A stretch of DNA of 34,863 bases. Source: Lachnospiraceae bacterium (GTDB taxonomy: Bacteria; Bacillota; Clostridia; Lachnospirales; Lachnospiraceae). The stretch covers positions 1-34,863 of the forward strand of contig JAJPXQ010000060.1 in assembly GCA_021205385.1 (NCBI GenBank). The letters are read 5' to 3'. Positions 22,522 to 33,699 of this stretch are shown piece after piece. A model generated the notes under the pieces. That model saw only the letters and a program-made list of their open reading frames with translations, made no database searches and was not told the origin of the DNA. How positions within the stretch are numbered: the stretch's first letter is position 1; the number at the start of each line of letters is the position of its first letter. Made by a program: the position numbers and the translations under genes.

Positions 22522-22546
22522 AAGTCAAGCGCTTTTTTTTTGACTT
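22522..22546 (+). repeat. Leader hairpin before rpmG
   Basis: AAGTCAA (22522-22528) and TTGACTT (22540-22546) can pair around a loop of GCGC and T residues. The same TTGACTT heptamer also occurs at the -35 (22479-22485). Confidence 0.45.
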
Positions 22547-22585
22547 TAAAAAAGGTGTAGAAAGACAAAAGCGAGGTGGAAGGTT

Positions 22586-22735
22586 GTGCGTGTAAGAATT
22601 ACACTGGCATGTACGGATTGCAAGCAGCGCAATTACAACATGACAAAGGAAAAGAGAAATCACCCGGACAGGATGGAGACGAAGAAATACTGCCGTTTCT
22701 GCAAGAAACACACACTTCATAAGGAAACGAAGTAA
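22586..22735 (+). CDS. rpmG: Ribosomal protein bL33, zinc-binding form
   Basis: 49 aa starting at a GTG (22586) after AGGTGGAAGG. It reads [12 protein letters not shown] at the start and ends '[10 protein letters not shown]'. Two Cys pairs ('CTDC' and 'CRFC') show that it is the zinc-ribbon (C+) form of L33, a component of the large ribosomal subunit near the E site. Gene order rpmG-secE-nusG is standard for Firmicutes. Confidence 0.97.
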   Translation: MRVRITLACTDCKQRNYNMTKEKRNHPDRMETKKYCRFCKKHTLHKETK

Positions 22736-22765
22736 CTCCGCCACAGGGTAAAAGGAAGCGACGAT

Positions 22766-22975
22766 ATGGGAGAAACAAAGAGTGCCGATAAGGACCGGAA
22801 GCAAAGCTGGTTCAAGGGCATGAAAGCCGAATTCAAAAAAATCGTCTGGCCGACCAGAAATGATCTCACGAAGCAGACAATTGCAGTCGTGAGTGTTTCT
22901 GTTGTACTGGCTCTCATTATCAAGGTGCTGGATATCATTCTGTCCTACGGGATTGACTGGATCCTGACACTGTAG
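22766..22975 (+). CDS. secE: Preprotein translocase subunit SecE
   Basis: 69 aa with the SecE signature: an amphipathic helix 'FKGMKAEFKKIVWPTRNDL' followed by a single membrane helix (about 39-60). This short one-helix form is typical of Firmicutes. SecE clamps SecY in the membrane channel for protein export. It lies between rpmG and nusG, 30 bases after rpmG and 20 bases before nusG. Confidence 0.97.
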   Translation: MGETKSADKDRKQSWFKGMKAEFKKIVWPTRNDLTKQTIAVVSVSVVLALIIKVLDIILSYGIDWILTL

Positions 22976-22995
22976 AGCAGAGGAAGAGTGACGGT

Positions 22996-23514
22996 ATGGC
23001 AGAGGCAAGCTGGTATGTAGTACATACCTATTCCGGGTATGAGAATAAGGTAAAGGCGAATATCGAAAAGGCGATTGAGAACAGGCACCTGGAGGAGCAG
23101 ATCCTCGAGGTGAGAGTTCCCATGCAGGATGTAGTCGAGCTGAAGGACGGCGCGAGCCGTCAGGTCTCCAAGAAGATGTTTCCGGGCTATGTCCTGATTA
23201 ATATGATCATGAACGACGACACCTGGTATGTTGTGCGCAACACCAGGGGCGTGACCGGCTTTGTCGGACCGGGATCCAAGCCCGTTCCGCTGAGCGACGA
23301 GGAGATGAGACCGCTCGGCGTTCATTCAGACGCGATCAGATTTGATTTCGCAGAAGGCGACACGGTTGTTGTTATTGCCGGCGTCTGGAAGGATACGATC
23401 GGCAAGATCCGTTCGATCAATGAGAACAAGCAGAGCGTGACGATCAACGTCGATCTGTTTGGACGTGAGACTCCGGTAGAGATCAGTTTCATGGAAATAA
23501 GAAAGATGCAGTAA
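22996..23514 (+). CDS. nusG: Transcription termination/antitermination protein NusG
   Basis: 172 aa. The N-terminal NGN domain (1-~110) has 'WYVVHTYSGYENKV' and 'FPGYVLI', and the C-terminal KOW domain has 'GDTVVVIAGVWKDTIGKI'. It binds RNA polymerase and modulates pausing, termination and coupling to the ribosome. AGAGGAAGAG precedes the ATG. Confidence 0.98.
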   Translation: MAEASWYVVHTYSGYENKVKANIEKAIENRHLEEQILEVRVPMQDVVELKDGASRQVSKKMFPGYVLINMIMNDDTWYVVRNTRGVTGFVGPGSKPVPLSDEEMRPLGVHSDAIRFDFAEGDTVVVIAGVWKDTIGKIRSINENKQSVTINVDLFGRETPVEISFMEIRKMQ

Positions 23515-23551
23515 GCAATGGTTCGCAGGGTATATATTTATCGTGCGGATC

Positions 23552-23587
23552 GTGGGAGGGGAATTTACCTGAACCCGACATTACCAC
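23552..23587 (+). promoter_or_regulatory. L1-binding-like hairpin before rplK
   Basis: GTGGGAGGG at the 5' side and CCCGACATTACCAC at the 3' side can form GUGG/CCAC and GGG/CCC stems separated by an uneven internal loop. A near copy lies before rplA (24059-24086). It sits just upstream of the rplK ribosome site, where ribosomal protein L1 represses its own operon in many bacteria. Confidence 0.6.
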
Positions 23588-23605
23588 AATAGGAGGTGCC
23601 CAAAG

Positions 23606-24034
23606 ATGGCAAAGAAAGTTACAGGTTACATCAAATTACAGATTCCTGCAGGGAAAGCAACACCGGCTCCCCCGGTAGGACCGGCGCTCGGCCAGCACGG
23701 CGTGAACATCGTGCAGTTCACGAAGGAGTTCAACGCGAAGACGGCTGACCAGGGCGACACCATCATTCCGGTAGTGATTACCGTGTATGCCGACAGAAGC
23801 TTCAGCTTCATTACCAAGACTCCGCCGGCAGCAGTTTTGCTGAAAAAGGCATGCGGACTCAAGAGTGCGTCCGGCACGCCGAACAAGGACAAGGTCGCGA
23901 CGATCAAGAGATCCGAAGTTCAGAAGATCGCTGAACAGAAGATGCCGGATCTGAATGCAGGCAGCATTGAAGCCGCCACCAGCATGATCGCGGGAACCGC
24001 GAGAAGCATGGGTATTACCGTCGTAGACGACTAA
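23606..24034 (+). CDS. rplK: Ribosomal protein uL11
   Basis: 142 aa, normal length. The N-terminal domain has '[20 protein letters not shown]' and the rRNA-binding C-terminal domain ends with 'AGTARSMGI'. L11 forms the GTPase-associated centre base with L10 and L7/L12. Ribosome site AGGAGGTG precedes the ATG. It is paired with rplA in the usual way. Confidence 0.98.
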   Translation: MAKKVTGYIKLQIPAGKATPAPPVGPALGQHGVNIVQFTKEFNAKTADQGDTIIPVVITVYADRSFSFITKTPPAAVLLKKACGLKSASGTPNKDKVATIKRSEVQKIAEQKMPDLNAGSIEAATSMIAGTARSMGITVVDD

Positions 24035-24058
24035 AGGAACTGTTGCTGTAAGAAAGAT

Positions 24059-24086
24059 GTGGGAGGGAGAAACCCGCAATTACCAC
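24059..24086 (+). promoter_or_regulatory. L1-binding-like hairpin before rplA
   Basis: GTGG-GA-GGG, loop AGAAA, CCC-GCAATTA-CCAC: a compact hairpin with an asymmetric internal loop, the second copy of the motif at 23552-23587, placed directly before the AGGAGG of rplA. Confidence 0.6.
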
Positions 24087-24102
24087 CAGGAGGTTAAATA
24101 TT

Positions 24103-24792
24103 ATGAAACATGGTAAGAAATACGCCGAAGCAGTAAAATCTTATGATAAGCAGAACCTTTATGATAAGGACGAGGCGATCGCGATCGTGAAAAAGCTCTC
24201 GACCGCGAAGTTTGACGAGACCATCGAGGCTCATATCCGTACAGGCTGCGATGGACGTCATGCAGATCAGCAGATCCGTGGCGCGGTTGTTCTGCCGCAC
24301 GGAACGGGCAAGCAGGTGCGTGTGCTCGTATTTGCGAAGAGCGCGAAGGCTGAGGAGGCCGAGGCTGCGGGCGCCGAGTTCGTCGGAGCAGAAGAGCTCG
24401 TACAGAAGATCCAGGGCGGCTGGTTCGATTTCGACGTAGTTGTCGCGACGCCGGATATGATGGGCGTGGTTGGACGTCTGGGCCGTCTGCTTGGACCGAA
24501 GGGCCTGATGCCGAACCCGAAGGCCGGTACCGTTACGATGGATGTGGCGAAGGCGGTCAAGGAGATCAAAGCAGGTAAGATCGAGTACAGACTGGACAAG
24601 ACCAATATCATCCATGTGCCGGTTGGAAAAGCTTCCTTTACGGAGGAGCAGCTTTCCGAGAACTTCCAGACGCTGATCGATGCGATCAACAAAGCACGTC
24701 CTTCGGCTGTGAAGGGCCAGTTCCTGAAGAGCGTGGTCATCGCTCCGACCATGGGACCGGGTGTGAAGATCAATCCGATCAAGCTGATGTAA
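24103..24792 (+). CDS. rplA: Ribosomal protein uL1
   Basis: 229 aa, normal length. Recognised by '[21 protein letters not shown]' near residue 36 (bacterial members often have 'LGVD' there) and the signature '[16 protein letters not shown]' near 130-145. L1 lies at the E-site stalk and doubles as translational repressor by binding its message. CAGGAGG is 9 bases before the ATG. Confidence 0.98.
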   Translation: MKHGKKYAEAVKSYDKQNLYDKDEAIAIVKKLSTAKFDETIEAHIRTGCDGRHADQQIRGAVVLPHGTGKQVRVLVFAKSAKAEEAEAAGAEFVGAEELVQKIQGGWFDFDVVVATPDMMGVVGRLGRLLGPKGLMPNPKAGTVTMDVAKAVKEIKAGKIEYRLDKTNIIHVPVGKASFTEEQLSENFQTLIDAINKARPSAVKGQFLKSVVIAPTMGPGVKINPIKLM

Positions 24793-24799
24793 GTCAGGC

Positions 24800-24829
24800 T
24801 TGACAGGCGTGCATTGCCTGTGCTATTTT
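24800..24829 (+). promoter_or_regulatory. Promoter of rplJ-rplL
   Basis: Perfect -35 TTGACA (24800-24805), 18-base spacer ending TGC, TATTTT (24824-24829). Starts 10 bases after the rplA stop and directs the L10 leader. Confidence 0.75.
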
Positions 24830-24835
24830 AATACC

Positions 24836-24960
24836 GTTGAAGATGACTGACCGAAGACAGCAGGTGCTCTTTTGAGCGTAAGCAGTATACGCCTGCCGAG
24901 GAATGCATTCGTTTGAGAATGATGACATCCCTCCGTGTCCCCGGATCCGGAGGGATTTTT
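24836..24960 (+). ncRNA. Ribosomal protein L10 leader with attenuator
   Basis: The 5' leader of rplJL contains the conserved core of the L10 leader family: 'GAAGACAGCAGGTGC' near 24853-24867 and the pairing partner 'GCCTGCCGAGGAA' near 24891-24903. An intrinsic terminator follows: ATCCCTCCG (24927-24935) with CGGAGGGAT (24948-24956) and a T-run to 24960. Free L10(-L12 complex) is known to bind this leader in Firmicutes and stop expression. The remaining ~40 bases reach the rplJ ribosome site. Confidence 0.88.
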
Positions 24961-25001
24961 GGTAGTCTCTTTATAAAAATCTTAGAAGGAGGAAACCATT
25001 C

Positions 25002-25490
25002 ATGGCAAAAGTGGAACAGAAGAAGCCGATTGTAGATGAGATTGCCGCGAATCTGGAAGGCGCTGACGGCGTGGTGCTGGTAGATCACTGCGGTCTGACC
25101 GTGGAGCAGGACACGCAGCTTCGCAAGCAGATGAGAGCAAAAGGCATCATCTACAAGGTTTACAAGAACACCATGCTGAATTTCGCGATCAAGGATACGG
25201 AATTTGAGCCGCTTTCCAAGCATCTGGAAGGACCGTCCGCCGTCGCGATCTCAAAGACGGACGCGACCGCTCCGGCCAGGATTATCGCGAACTTTGCGAA
25301 GACCGCACCGCAGCTTGAGATCAAGGCAGGTGTTGTCGAGGGCAAGTATTACGATGCGAAGCAGATGGAAGCGATTGCAAATATTCCGTCCAGGGAAGTG
25401 CTTCTTGGAAGACTGTTCGGCAGCATGCAGAGCCCGATTGCGAACTTTGCGCGTGTGCTTAATCAGATCGCCGAGAGCAAAGAAGCGTAA
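25002..25490 (+). CDS. rplJ: Ribosomal protein uL10
   Basis: 162 aa. It has 'GLTVEQDTQLRKQMRAKG' in the N-terminal rRNA-binding domain and 'VYKNTMLNFAI', with the C-terminal helix that binds L7/L12 dimers ending 'NFARVLNQIAESK'. L10 anchors the stalk on the ribosome. AGAAGGAGG lies about 9 bases before the ATG. It is expressed under the L10 leader. Confidence 0.98.
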   Translation: MAKVEQKKPIVDEIAANLEGADGVVLVDHCGLTVEQDTQLRKQMRAKGIIYKVYKNTMLNFAIKDTEFEPLSKHLEGPSAVAISKTDATAPARIIANFAKTAPQLEIKAGVVEGKYYDAKQMEAIANIPSREVLLGRLFGSMQSPIANFARVLNQIAESKEA

Positions 25491-25546
25491 TTATCAGGAA
25501 ACTTATTTATTGGATTCAGAAATCATACATTTGGAGGTAAAGAAAA

Positions 25547-25921
25547 ATGGCAAAACTGACTACTGCAGAATTTATTGATGCGATTAAGGAACTGACAGTT
25601 CTTGAGCTGAACGATCTGGTAAAGGCCTGCGAGGAAGAGTTCGGCGTATCCGCGGCGGCGGGTGTTGTTGTTGCGGCTGCTGGCGGAGATGCTCCGGCTG
25701 CGGAAGAGAAGGATGAGTTTGATGTTGAGCTGACCGAGATCGGCCCGAACAAGGTTAAGGTTATCAAGGTTGTCCGTGAGGCTACCGGCCTTGGCCTGAA
25801 GGAGGCGAAGGCAGTTGTCGACGAGGCTCCGAAGATGGTGAAGGAAGGCGTGTCCAAGGCTGAGGCTGAGGAGCTGAAGACGAAGCTGGAGGCTGAGGGA
25901 GCGAAGGTCACCCTGAAATAA
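25547..25921 (+). CDS. rplL: Ribosomal protein bL7/L12
   Basis: 124 aa, typical. N-terminal dimerisation helix ('[15 protein letters not shown]'), Ala/Gly-rich hinge (about residues 38-52) and the C-terminal factor-binding domain with '[10 protein letters not shown]' and '[15 protein letters not shown]'. It recruits translation GTPases. TTGGAGGT precedes the ATG. A strong terminator follows. Confidence 0.98.
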   Translation: MAKLTTAEFIDAIKELTVLELNDLVKACEEEFGVSAAAGVVVAAAGGDAPAAEEKDEFDVELTEIGPNKVKVIKVVREATGLGLKEAKAVVDEAPKMVKEGVSKAEAEELKTKLEAEGAKVTLK

Positions 25922-25933
25922 TTCGTATGCATG

Positions 25934-25969
25934 AAAAAGAGGATTCCGCGTGGGCGGCGTCCTCTTTTT
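25934..25969 (+). terminator. Terminator after rplL
   Basis: AAAAAGAGGA (25934-25943) with TCCTCTTTTT (25960-25969), plus an inner CCGC/GCGG stem. It separates rplJL from rpoBC, so polymerase genes depend on read-through or the promoter that follows. Confidence 0.88.
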
Positions 25970-25983
25970 TGCGCGAAAAAAAT

Positions 25984-26012
25984 TTGACATAAAAAGAAAT
26001 TTGTGCTACCAT
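25984..26012 (+). promoter_or_regulatory. Promoter of rpoBC
   Basis: Perfect TTGACA (25984-25989), 17-base spacer ending TGC, TACCAT (26007-26012), an extended -10. The predicted start is about 40 bases before rpoB. Confidence 0.75.
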
Positions 26013-26056
26013 GGACGATGCACTTATTTGCGAACTAATTAAATATAAGGGGTGAA

Positions 26057-29000
26057 ATGTCAATGGAAAAGAACAGAATCGTACCTGTCAGATCCGGCAG
26101 AAACAGCAGAATGAGCTATTCCAGAAAAAAAGACGTGCTCGAGATGCCGAATTTGATAGAAGTCCAGCGAGATTCCTACCAGTGGTTTTTGGACGAGGGC
26201 CTTCGGGAGGCTTTCGCGGATATTTCTCCGATCACGGACTACAGTGGCAAGCTGAGCCTGGAGTTTACGGATTTCAAGCTGGACGTGGCGGGCGCGAAAT
26301 ACACGATTGAAGAGTGCAAGGAGCGCGATGCGACTTATGCTGCGCCGATGAAGGTGCGGGTACGGCTTCACAATAAAGAGACAGACGAGATCAATGAGCA
26401 TGAGATCTTCATGGGTGACCTGCCGCTGATGACGGAGACAGGTACTTTTGTGATCAACGGAGCGGAGCGCGTGATTGTCAGCCAGCTGGTACGATCCCCC
26501 GGTATCTATTATGGCATCGATCATGATAAGACGGGTAAGCGTCTGTTCTCCTGCACCGTGATTCCGAACCGCGGCGCCTGGCTGGAGTATGAGACAGATT
26601 CCAATGATGTGTTTTATGTTCGCGTTGACAGAACCCGTAAAGTGCCGATCACAGTCCTGATCCGCGCCATGGGCGTGGGAACGGATGCGGAGATTCTGGA
26701 ACTCTTTGGTGAGGAACCGAAGATTCTGGCCTCTCTTACCAAGGACACTTCGCAGAACTATCAGGAGGGACTTCTGGAACTCTATAAGAAGATCCGCCCG
26801 GGTGAGCCGCTGGCGGTCGAGAGTGCAGAGAGCCTGATCATGGGAATGTTCTTCGATCCCAGACGTTACGATCTGGCGAAGGTCGGCCGTTATAAGTTTA
26901 ATAAGAAGTTATCCTTCAAGAACCGTCTTCGCGGCCAGGTGCTGGCGGAGGATGTTGTCGATCTCTCCACAGGAGAAATCATTGCCGAAGCCGGTACGAA
27001 GATTGACGTGAAGCTGGCAGAAGCCCTGCAGAATTCTGCCACGCCCTGGGTAGTTGTGAAGGGGGAGGAGCGCGATATCAAGGTGCTCTCCAACCGCATG
27101 GTCGACCTGAAGAGTTTTGTTGACTGTGAGCCGCGGGAGCTTGGCATCAAGGAAGCGGTCTACTATCCGGTGCTTGAGAAACTGATGGAAGAGTACAGCG
27201 ATCCGGAGGAGTTAAAAGAGGCGATCAGTCAGTCCGTGAGCGAGCTGGTGCCGAAGCATATCACAAAGGATGATATTCTGGCGTCCATCAGCTACAATAT
27301 GAATCTGGAGTATGGAATCGGCAATAAGGATGATATCGACCATCTGGGCAACCGCCGTATCCGTGCGGTGGGCGAACTGCTGCAGAATCAGTACCGGATC
27401 GGCCTTTCCCGTCTGGAGAGAGTCGTGCGTGAGCGTATGACGACGCAGGATCCGGAGAGTATTTCTGCGCAGTCTCTGATCAATATCAAGCCTGTGACTG
27501 CGGCGGTGAAGGAGTTCTTTGGATCCTCCCAGCTGTCTCAGTTTATGGACCAGAACAATCCGCTGGGAGAGCTGACGCACAAGAGACGTCTCTCCGCGCT
27601 TGGCCCCGGAGGTCTGTCGCGTGACCGTGCGGGATTCGAGGTGCGTGACGTGCACTACTCCCACTATGGGAGAATGTGTCCGATTGAGACGCCGGAAGGT
27701 CCGAACATCGGTCTTATCAACTCGCTGGCCTGCTACGCGAGAATCAACGAGTATGGATTTATAGAGGCTCCGTATCGCGTGATTGACAAGTCGGATCCGA
27801 AGAATCCGCGCGTGACGGAGGAGGTCGTCTACATGACGGCTGACGAAGAGGATAATTACCATGTAGCGCAGGCGAACGAGGAGCTCGACGAAGAAGGGCA
27901 TTTCATGAGAAACAACGTCTCCGGCCGTTACCGTGAGGAGACGCAGTCTTATGACAAGACGATGTTTGATTTCATGGATGTTTCTCCGAAGATGGTGTTC
28001 TCCGTGGCGACAGCTCTGATTCCTTTCCTGGAGAACGACGATGCAAACCGCGCGCTGATGGGCTCCAACATGCAGCGCCAGGCGGTGCCGCTGATGCTGA
28101 CAGAGGAACCGGTGGTCGGTACAGGTATGGAAGAAAAGACCGCGGTTGACTCCGGCGTCTGTGTGGTTGCGAAGGCGTCCGGTGTTGTGGAGCGTTCCGT
28201 GTCCGATGAGATTGTGATCCGCCAGGACAATGGGGTGCGCGATGTGTACCATCTGACCAAGTTCGCACGCAGCAACCAGAGCAACTGCTACAATCAGAGG
28301 CCGATTGTGTTCAAGGGCGACCGGGTGGAGCAGGGCGAGGTGATTGCAGACGGCCCGTCTACTTCAGGCGGCGAGATCGCGCTCGGCAAGAACCCGCTGA
28401 TCGGGTTTATGACCTGGGAGGGTTATAATTACGAGGACGCGGTTCTGATCAGTGAGCGTCTGGTCATGGATGATGTATATACATCGATTCATATAGAGGA
28501 ATATGAGGCGGAGGCCAGAGATACGAAGCTCGGGCCGGAGGAGATCACAAAGGATGTACCGGGCGTCGGCGATGAAGCGCTGAAGGATCTGGACAGCCGG
28601 GGGATCATCCGTATCGGTGCAGAGGTGCGCGCGGGTGACATTCTGGTCGGCAAGGTGACGCCGAAGGGCGAGACGGAGCTGACCGCGGAGGAACGGCTGC
28701 TCAGGGCGATCTTCGGCGAGAAGGCGCGCGAAGTCCGCGATACCTCCCTCAAGGTGCCTCATGGCGAGTATGGCGTGGTTGTGGACGCGAAAGTGTTCAC
28801 GCGTGAGAATGGCGATGAGCTCTCTCCGGGCGTGAACCAGGCGGTGCGCATTTACATTGCACAGAAGAGAAAGATCTCTGTGGGTGACAAGATGGCAGGC
28901 CGTCACGGTAACAAGGGTGTGGTCTCCCGTGTGTTGCCGGTTGAGGATATGCCCTTCCTTCCGAACGGACGTCCGCTGGACATCGTTCTGAACCCGCTGG

Positions 29001-29914
29001 GCGTGCCGTCCCGTATGAATATCGGACAGGTTCTGGAGATTCACCTGAGTCTGGCCGCGAAGGCGCTCGGTTTCAATGTGTCGACGCCGGTTTTCGATGG
29101 AGCGGATGAAAATGATATTATGGACACTCTGGATCTGGCAAACGACTATGTCAATCTGGAGTGGGAGGAGTTTAAGGCGAAGCATGAGAAGGAGCTTCTC
29201 CCCGAGGTGCTCGATTATCTTTATGAGAACCGGGATCACCGCAAGGTCTGGAAGGGCGTGCCGATTTCCCGCGACGGAAAGGTCCGCCTGCGCGACGGGC
29301 GTACCGGTGAGTTTTTCGATGCACCGGTAACGATTGGACACATGCACTATCTGAAGCTGCATCACCTTGTGGATGACAAGATCCATGCGCGTTCCACCGG
29401 ACCATATTCTCTTGTGACGCAGCAGCCTCTGGGCGGCAAAGCGCAGTTCGGCGGCCAGCGTTTCGGCGAGATGGAGGTCTGGGCGCTCGAGGCTTATGGC
29501 GCGGCCTACACGCTGCAGGAGATCCTGACGGTGAAGTCCGACGATGTCATCGGCAGAGTGAAGACCTACGAGGCCATTATTAAGGGTGAGAATATCCCGG
29601 AACCTGGCATTCCGGAATCCTTCAAGGTGTTGCTCAAGGAGCTGCAGGCTTTGGGACTGGATGTGCGTGTGCTTCGTGATAATCAGGAAGTTGAGCTGGT
29701 TGAGAACAGCGACTATGGCGATGTGGATATCCGTTCGATTCTGGAGAACGACAGCCGTCGCTTTAACCGGGAGGACGAATCCTTCGGAGAACATGGCTTC
29801 ACAAAGCAGCAGTTTGAGGGCGACGAGCTCGTGAATGTGGAGCAGGAGGAAGCGGAAGAGTTCACCGCGGATGGCGCCGCGGACCTGGATGAAGGAAGCG
29901 ATTATGACGAATAA
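26057..29914 (+). CDS. rpoB: RNA polymerase beta subunit
   Basis: 1285 aa from ATG 26057; the ATG at 26063 (Met-Glu-Lys-Asn) is as good or better spaced from AAGGGGTGA (26048-26056) and may be the true start. All beta-subunit landmarks are present: '[11 protein letters not shown]', the rifampicin-pocket region from about Ser490 with Gln495, Asp498, His508 and Ser513 in the sensitive state, '[18 protein letters not shown]', 'RHGNKGVVS' and the C-terminal '[13 protein letters not shown]'. The last ~35 residues are a Glu/Asp-rich tail. The stop codon TAA overlaps the ribosome site of rpoC. Confidence 0.98.
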   Translation: MSMEKNRIVPVRSGRNSRMSYSRKKDVLEMPNLIEVQRDSYQWFLDEGLREAFADISPITDYSGKLSLEFTDFKLDVAGAKYTIEECKERDATYAAPMKVRVRLHNKETDEINEHEIFMGDLPLMTETGTFVINGAERVIVSQLVRSPGIYYGIDHDKTGKRLFSCTVIPNRGAWLEYETDSNDVFYVRVDRTRKVPITVLIRAMGVGTDAEILELFGEEPKILASLTKDTSQNYQEGLLELYKKIRPGEPLAVESAESLIMGMFFDPRRYDLAKVGRYKFNKKLSFKNRLRGQVLAEDVVDLSTGEIIAEAGTKIDVKLAEALQNSATPWVVVKGEERDIKVLSNRMVDLKSFVDCEPRELGIKEAVYYPVLEKLMEEYSDPEELKEAISQSVSELVPKHITKDDILASISYNMNLEYGIGNKDDIDHLGNRRIRAVGELLQNQYRIGLSRLERVVRERMTTQDPESISAQSLINIKPVTAAVKEFFGSSQLSQFMDQNNPLGELTHKRRLSALGPGGLSRDRAGFEVRDVHYSHYGRMCPIETPEGPNIGLINSLACYARINEYGFIEAPYRVIDKSDPKNPRVTEEVVYMTADEEDNYHVAQANEELDEEGHFMRNNVSGRYREETQSYDKTMFDFMDVSPKMVFSVATALIPFLENDDANRALMGSNMQRQAVPLMLTEEPVVGTGMEEKTAVDSGVCVVAKASGVVERSVSDEIVIRQDNGVRDVYHLTKFARSNQSNCYNQRPIVFKGDRVEQGEVIADGPSTSGGEIALGKNPLIGFMTWEGYNYEDAVLISERLVMDDVYTSIHIEEYEAEARDTKLGPEEITKDVPGVGDEALKDLDSRGIIRIGAEVRAGDILVGKVTPKGETELTAEERLLRAIFGEKAREVRDTSLKVPHGEYGVVVDAKVFTRENGDELSPGVNQAVRIYIAQKRKISVGDKMAGRHGNKGVVSRVLPVEDMPFLPNGRPLDIVLNPLGVPSRMNIGQVLEIHLSLAAKALGFNVSTPVFDGADENDIMDTLDLANDYVNLEWEEFKAKHEKELLPEVLDYLYENRDHRKVWKGVPISRDGKVRLRDGRTGEFFDAPVTIGHMHYLKLHHLVDDKIHARSTGPYSLVTQQPLGGKAQFGGQRFGEMEVWALEAYGAAYTLQEILTVKSDDVIGRVKTYEAIIKGENIPEPGIPESFKVLLKELQALGLDVRVLRDNQEVELVENSDYGDVDIRSILENDSRRFNREDESFGEHGFTKQQFEGDELVNVEQEEAEEFTADGAADLDEGSDYDE

Positions 29915-29927
29915 GGAGGTGCCGCTC

Positions 29928-32900
29928 ATGCCGGAAATGACAAAAAATGATAATTATCAGCCCATGAGTTTTGACTCGATTAAGATTGGGCTTGCGTCCC
30001 CGGAAGTGATCCTGGGATGGTCGAGAGGCGAAGTGACAAAGCCGGAGACCATCAATTACCGGACCCTGAAGCCGGAGAAGGACGGTCTGTACTGCGAGAG
30101 AATTTTCGGACCCAGCAAAGACTGGGAGTGCCACTGCGGAAAGTACAAGAAGATTCGTTACAAGGGCGTCATCTGTGATCGCTGTGGCGTTGAGGTAACG
30201 AAGTCCAATGTCCGTCGTGAACGTATGGGGCATATCAAGCTGGCGGCGCCGGTATCCCATATCTGGTATTTCAAGGGAATTCCGAGCCGGATGGGCCTGA
30301 TCCTGGACCTGTCCCCGCGCACGCTCGAAAAGGTGCTCTATTTTGCATCCTACATTGTTCTGGATGCAGGCAAAACGGATCTTCAGTATAAGCAGGTGCT
30401 CTCCGAGCGGGAATATCAGGAGGCGAAGGAGCGTTATCCGGAGCCGGGCGCATTTCGCGTCGGTATGGGAGCGGAATCCGTCAAGGAGTTGCTGCATGCC
30501 ATCGACCTGGATAAGGAAGCAAAGGAGCTGAAGGAAGGGCTCGAGCATTCCTCCGGACAGAAGCGTGCCCGCATTATCAAGCGGCTCGAGGTCGTGGAGG
30601 CCTTCCGCGAGTCAGGCAACAAGCCGGAGTGGATGGTCATGGATGTGCTTCCGGTCATTCCGCCGGACCTTCGGCCGATGGTACAGCTGGACGGCGGCCG
30701 TTTTGCGACCTCCGATCTGAATGATCTGTACCGCAGAATTATCAACAGAAACAATCGTCTGCAGAGACTGCTCGACCTGGGCGCGCCGGACATCATTGTC
30801 CGCAATGAAAAGCGCATGCTTCAGGAAGCGGTCGATGCGCTGATCGATAATGGCCGCAGAGGCCGTCCGGTCACAGGCCCCGGCAACAGGGCGCTGAAGT
30901 CCCTGTCCGACATGCTGAAGGGCAAGTCCGGCCGTTTCCGTCAGAATCTGCTCGGAAAGCGCGTGGACTACTCCGGGCGTTCCGTTATCGTCGTGGGGCC
31001 GGAGCTGAAGATTTACCAGTGCGGTCTCCCGAAGGAGATGGCGATCGAGCTTTTCAAACCCTTTGTCATGAAGGAACTGGTTGCGAACGGCTCGGCGCAC
31101 AATATTAAGAGCGCGAAGAAGATGGTGGAGCGTCTCCAGCCGGAGGTCTGGGATGTTCTGGAGGATGTAATCAAGGAGCATCCGGTCATGCTGAACCGTG
31201 CCCCTACGCTGCATCGTCTCGGAATTCAGGCTTTTGAACCGATCCTTGTGGAAGGCAAGGCGATCAAGCTGCATCCGCTTGTGTGTACGGCTTTCAATGC
31301 GGACTTCGACGGCGACCAGATGGCGGTTCATCTGCCGCTGTCTGTGGAAGCACAGGCGGAATGCCGTTTCCTGATGCTGTCGCCGAACAACCTGCTGAAG
31401 CCGTCTGACGGCGGCCCGGTGGCGGTTCCGTCGCAGGATATGGTGCTTGGTATCTACTACCTGACACAGGAGAGACCCGGCGCGCTCGGCGAAGGAAAAG
31501 CCTTCCGCAATGTGAATGAGGCGATTCTGGCCTATGAGAACGGGGCGCTGACTCTGCAGAGTCGTATTAAGGCACGTGTCACGAAGACCATGCCGGACGG
31601 CACGCTGCTCACCGGTATTGAGGAATCCACGCTGGGACGTTTCCTGTTCAACGAGATTCTGCCGCAGGATCTGGGCTTTGTGGATCGCAGCATTCCGGGC
31701 AACGAGCTGAAGCTTGAAGTGGATTTCCATGTGGGCAAGAAGGGCCTGAAACAGATTCTGGAGAAGGTCATCAACATCCATGGCGCAACCAGAACTGCAG
31801 AGGTGCTGGACGATATCAAGTCTATGGGTTATAAATATTCGACGAGAGCAGCCATGACCGTGTCGATTTCCGATATGACGGTCCCGCCCGAAAAGCCGGC
31901 GCTGATCAAACAGGCGCAGGATACCGTGGATAAGATCACCCGCAACTATAAGCGCGGTATGATCACGGATGAGGAGCGCTACAAGGAAGTCGTGGAGACC
32001 TGGAAGGACACGGATGCTGTTCTGACGAAGGCGCTGCTGGACGGCCTGGATAAATACAACAATATCTATATGATGGCGGATTCCGGAGCGCGTGGTTCCG
32101 ACAAGCAGATCAAGCAGCTCGCCGGCATGCGCGGACTGATGGCCGATACGACAGGACATACGATCGAGCTGCCGATCACGTCGAACTTCCGTGAAGGACT
32201 GGATGTTCTGGAATATTTCATGTCGGCTCATGGCGCCCGCAAGGGTCTGTCTGATACCGCTCTGCGTACGGCGGACTCCGGTTACCTGACCAGACGTCTG
32301 GTGGACGTCTCCCAGGAGCTGATTATCCGCGAGACTGACTGCTCGGAGGGAAAGGACGAGATTCCGGGTATGGAGGTTGCCGCCTTCACCGATGGCAAGG
32401 AGCTGATCGAGTCGCTGCAGGAGCGCATCACAGGCCGTTTTGCAGCCGACGATATCTGCGATAAGGATGGAAATATCCTGGTAAAGGCAAATCATATGAT
32501 CACGCCGCGCCGCGCGGCTCTGGTCGTGAAAGAGGGCGTGGACGCAGATGGAAATCCGCTCGAAAAGGTGCGTATCCGTACTGCCCTGACCTGCCGTTCC
32601 CACATCGGTGTGTGCGCGAAGTGCTATGGTGCGAACATGGCGACCGGCGAGGCTGTACAGGTCGGTGAGACGGTCGGCATTATCGCGGCGCAGTCCATCG
32701 GCGAGCCGGGTACACAGCTTACGATGCGTACCTTCCATACCGGCGGCGTGGCCGGCGGCGATATCACCCAGGGTCTTCCGCGTGTAGAGGAGCTGTTTGA
32801 GGCCAGAAAGCCGAAGGGACTTGCAATCGTTACGGAGATCGGCGGCGTTGCTGCGATCAACGACATGCGGAAGAAGCGCGAAGTGATCATCACAAACACG

Positions 32901-33653
32901 GAGACGGGAGATTCCAAGACCTATCTGATCCCCTTTGATTCCAGGATCAAGATTATGGATGGAGATACCGTGGAGGCCGGCGATGCGCTGACCGAAGGCA
33001 GTATCAATCCGCATGATATCCTGAAGATCAAGGGTGTGCGTTCCGTGCAGGATTATCTGCTTCAGGAAGTGCAGAGAGTGTACCGTCTGCAGGGCGTGGA
33101 GATTAATGATAAGCATATCGAGATGATCGTGCGCCAGATGCTGAAGAAGGTGCGTATTGAGGACAGTGGTGACAGCGGGTTCCTGCCAGGCACGCTGGTG
33201 GATAACCTGGAATATCAGGATGTAAATGAACAGCTGATCGCGGAGGGAAAGACCCCGGCGGACGGCAAGCAGGTGCTGCTTGGAATCACGAAGGCCTCGC
33301 TTGCGACGAATTCGTTCCTGTCTGCGGCATCCTTCCAGGAGACGACCAAGGTATTGACTGAGGCCGCCATCAAGGGTAAGGTCGATCCGCTGATCGGACT
33401 GAAGGAGAATGTCATCATCGGAAAGCTGATCCCGGCAGGCACAGGCATGAAGCGTTATCGTGATGTGAAGCTGAATACGGACTTCATGGAGGAGGACGCG
33501 CTGGTCATCAGTGAGGAGAGCGATGAGGAGACGGCGGAAGGTGAGGAAACGCTTGCCGTCAGTGAGGAGCCTGTCCAGACTGCTGATGAGGCGCCGGAGG
33601 TCAATCCGGAGGAAGTCTTTGAGGCAGACCCGGAAGAAGAATCCGAAGAATAA
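29928..33653 (+). CDS. rpoC: RNA polymerase beta' subunit
   Basis: 1241 aa from the ATG at 29928, set by AAGGAGGT (29913-29920), which begins inside the rpoB stop codon. N-terminal zinc ribbon with Cys68, Cys70, Cys83 and Cys86; catalytic 'NADFDGDQ' at 457-464, whose three Asp hold the active-site magnesium; second zinc site with '[11 protein letters not shown]'; trigger-loop region '[21 protein letters not shown]'. The final ~60 residues are a Glu-rich acidic tail. No insertion or split is seen. Confidence 0.98.
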   Translation: MPEMTKNDNYQPMSFDSIKIGLASPEVILGWSRGEVTKPETINYRTLKPEKDGLYCERIFGPSKDWECHCGKYKKIRYKGVICDRCGVEVTKSNVRRERMGHIKLAAPVSHIWYFKGIPSRMGLILDLSPRTLEKVLYFASYIVLDAGKTDLQYKQVLSEREYQEAKERYPEPGAFRVGMGAESVKELLHAIDLDKEAKELKEGLEHSSGQKRARIIKRLEVVEAFRESGNKPEWMVMDVLPVIPPDLRPMVQLDGGRFATSDLNDLYRRIINRNNRLQRLLDLGAPDIIVRNEKRMLQEAVDALIDNGRRGRPVTGPGNRALKSLSDMLKGKSGRFRQNLLGKRVDYSGRSVIVVGPELKIYQCGLPKEMAIELFKPFVMKELVANGSAHNIKSAKKMVERLQPEVWDVLEDVIKEHPVMLNRAPTLHRLGIQAFEPILVEGKAIKLHPLVCTAFNADFDGDQMAVHLPLSVEAQAECRFLMLSPNNLLKPSDGGPVAVPSQDMVLGIYYLTQERPGALGEGKAFRNVNEAILAYENGALTLQSRIKARVTKTMPDGTLLTGIEESTLGRFLFNEILPQDLGFVDRSIPGNELKLEVDFHVGKKGLKQILEKVINIHGATRTAEVLDDIKSMGYKYSTRAAMTVSISDMTVPPEKPALIKQAQDTVDKITRNYKRGMITDEERYKEVVETWKDTDAVLTKALLDGLDKYNNIYMMADSGARGSDKQIKQLAGMRGLMADTTGHTIELPITSNFREGLDVLEYFMSAHGARKGLSDTALRTADSGYLTRRLVDVSQELIIRETDCSEGKDEIPGMEVAAFTDGKELIESLQERITGRFAADDICDKDGNILVKANHMITPRRAALVVKEGVDADGNPLEKVRIRTALTCRSHIGVCAKCYGANMATGEAVQVGETVGIIAAQSIGEPGTQLTMRTFHTGGVAGGDITQGLPRVEELFEARKPKGLAIVTEIGGVAAINDMRKKREVIITNTETGDSKTYLIPFDSRIKIMDGDTVEAGDALTEGSINPHDILKIKGVRSVQDYLLQEVQRVYRLQGVEINDKHIEMIVRQMLKKVRIEDSGDSGFLPGTLVDNLEYQDVNEQLIAEGKTPADGKQVLLGITKASLATNSFLSAASFQETTKVLTEAAIKGKVDPLIGLKENVIIGKLIPAGTGMKRYRDVKLNTDFMEEDALVISEESDEETAEGEETLAVSEEPVQTADEAPEVNPEEVFEADPEEESEE

Positions 33654-33672
33654 TGATTTATAATCAACAGGG

Positions 33673-33699
33673 AAAAGAGACGCGTCAGCGCCTCTTTTT
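33673..33699. terminator. Terminator after rpoC, overlapping the end of the VanZ gene
   Basis: AAAAGAG-A-CGC, loop GTCA, GCG-C-CTCTTTTT: ten paired bases with one A/C mismatch. The minus-strand VanZ stop (33687-33685) is inside the loop, so the two transcription units end within one hairpin. Confidence 0.75.

Noticed and set aside
22736-22765. tRNA-Trp gene between rpmG and secE, as seen in some bacteria
   Set aside because: The gap is only 30 bases and holds just a ribosome site.
29835-29927. Longer rpoC start inside rpoB
   Set aside because: It has no family match and no ribosome site; AAGGAGGT directly before the ATG at 29928 fits the known N-terminus.
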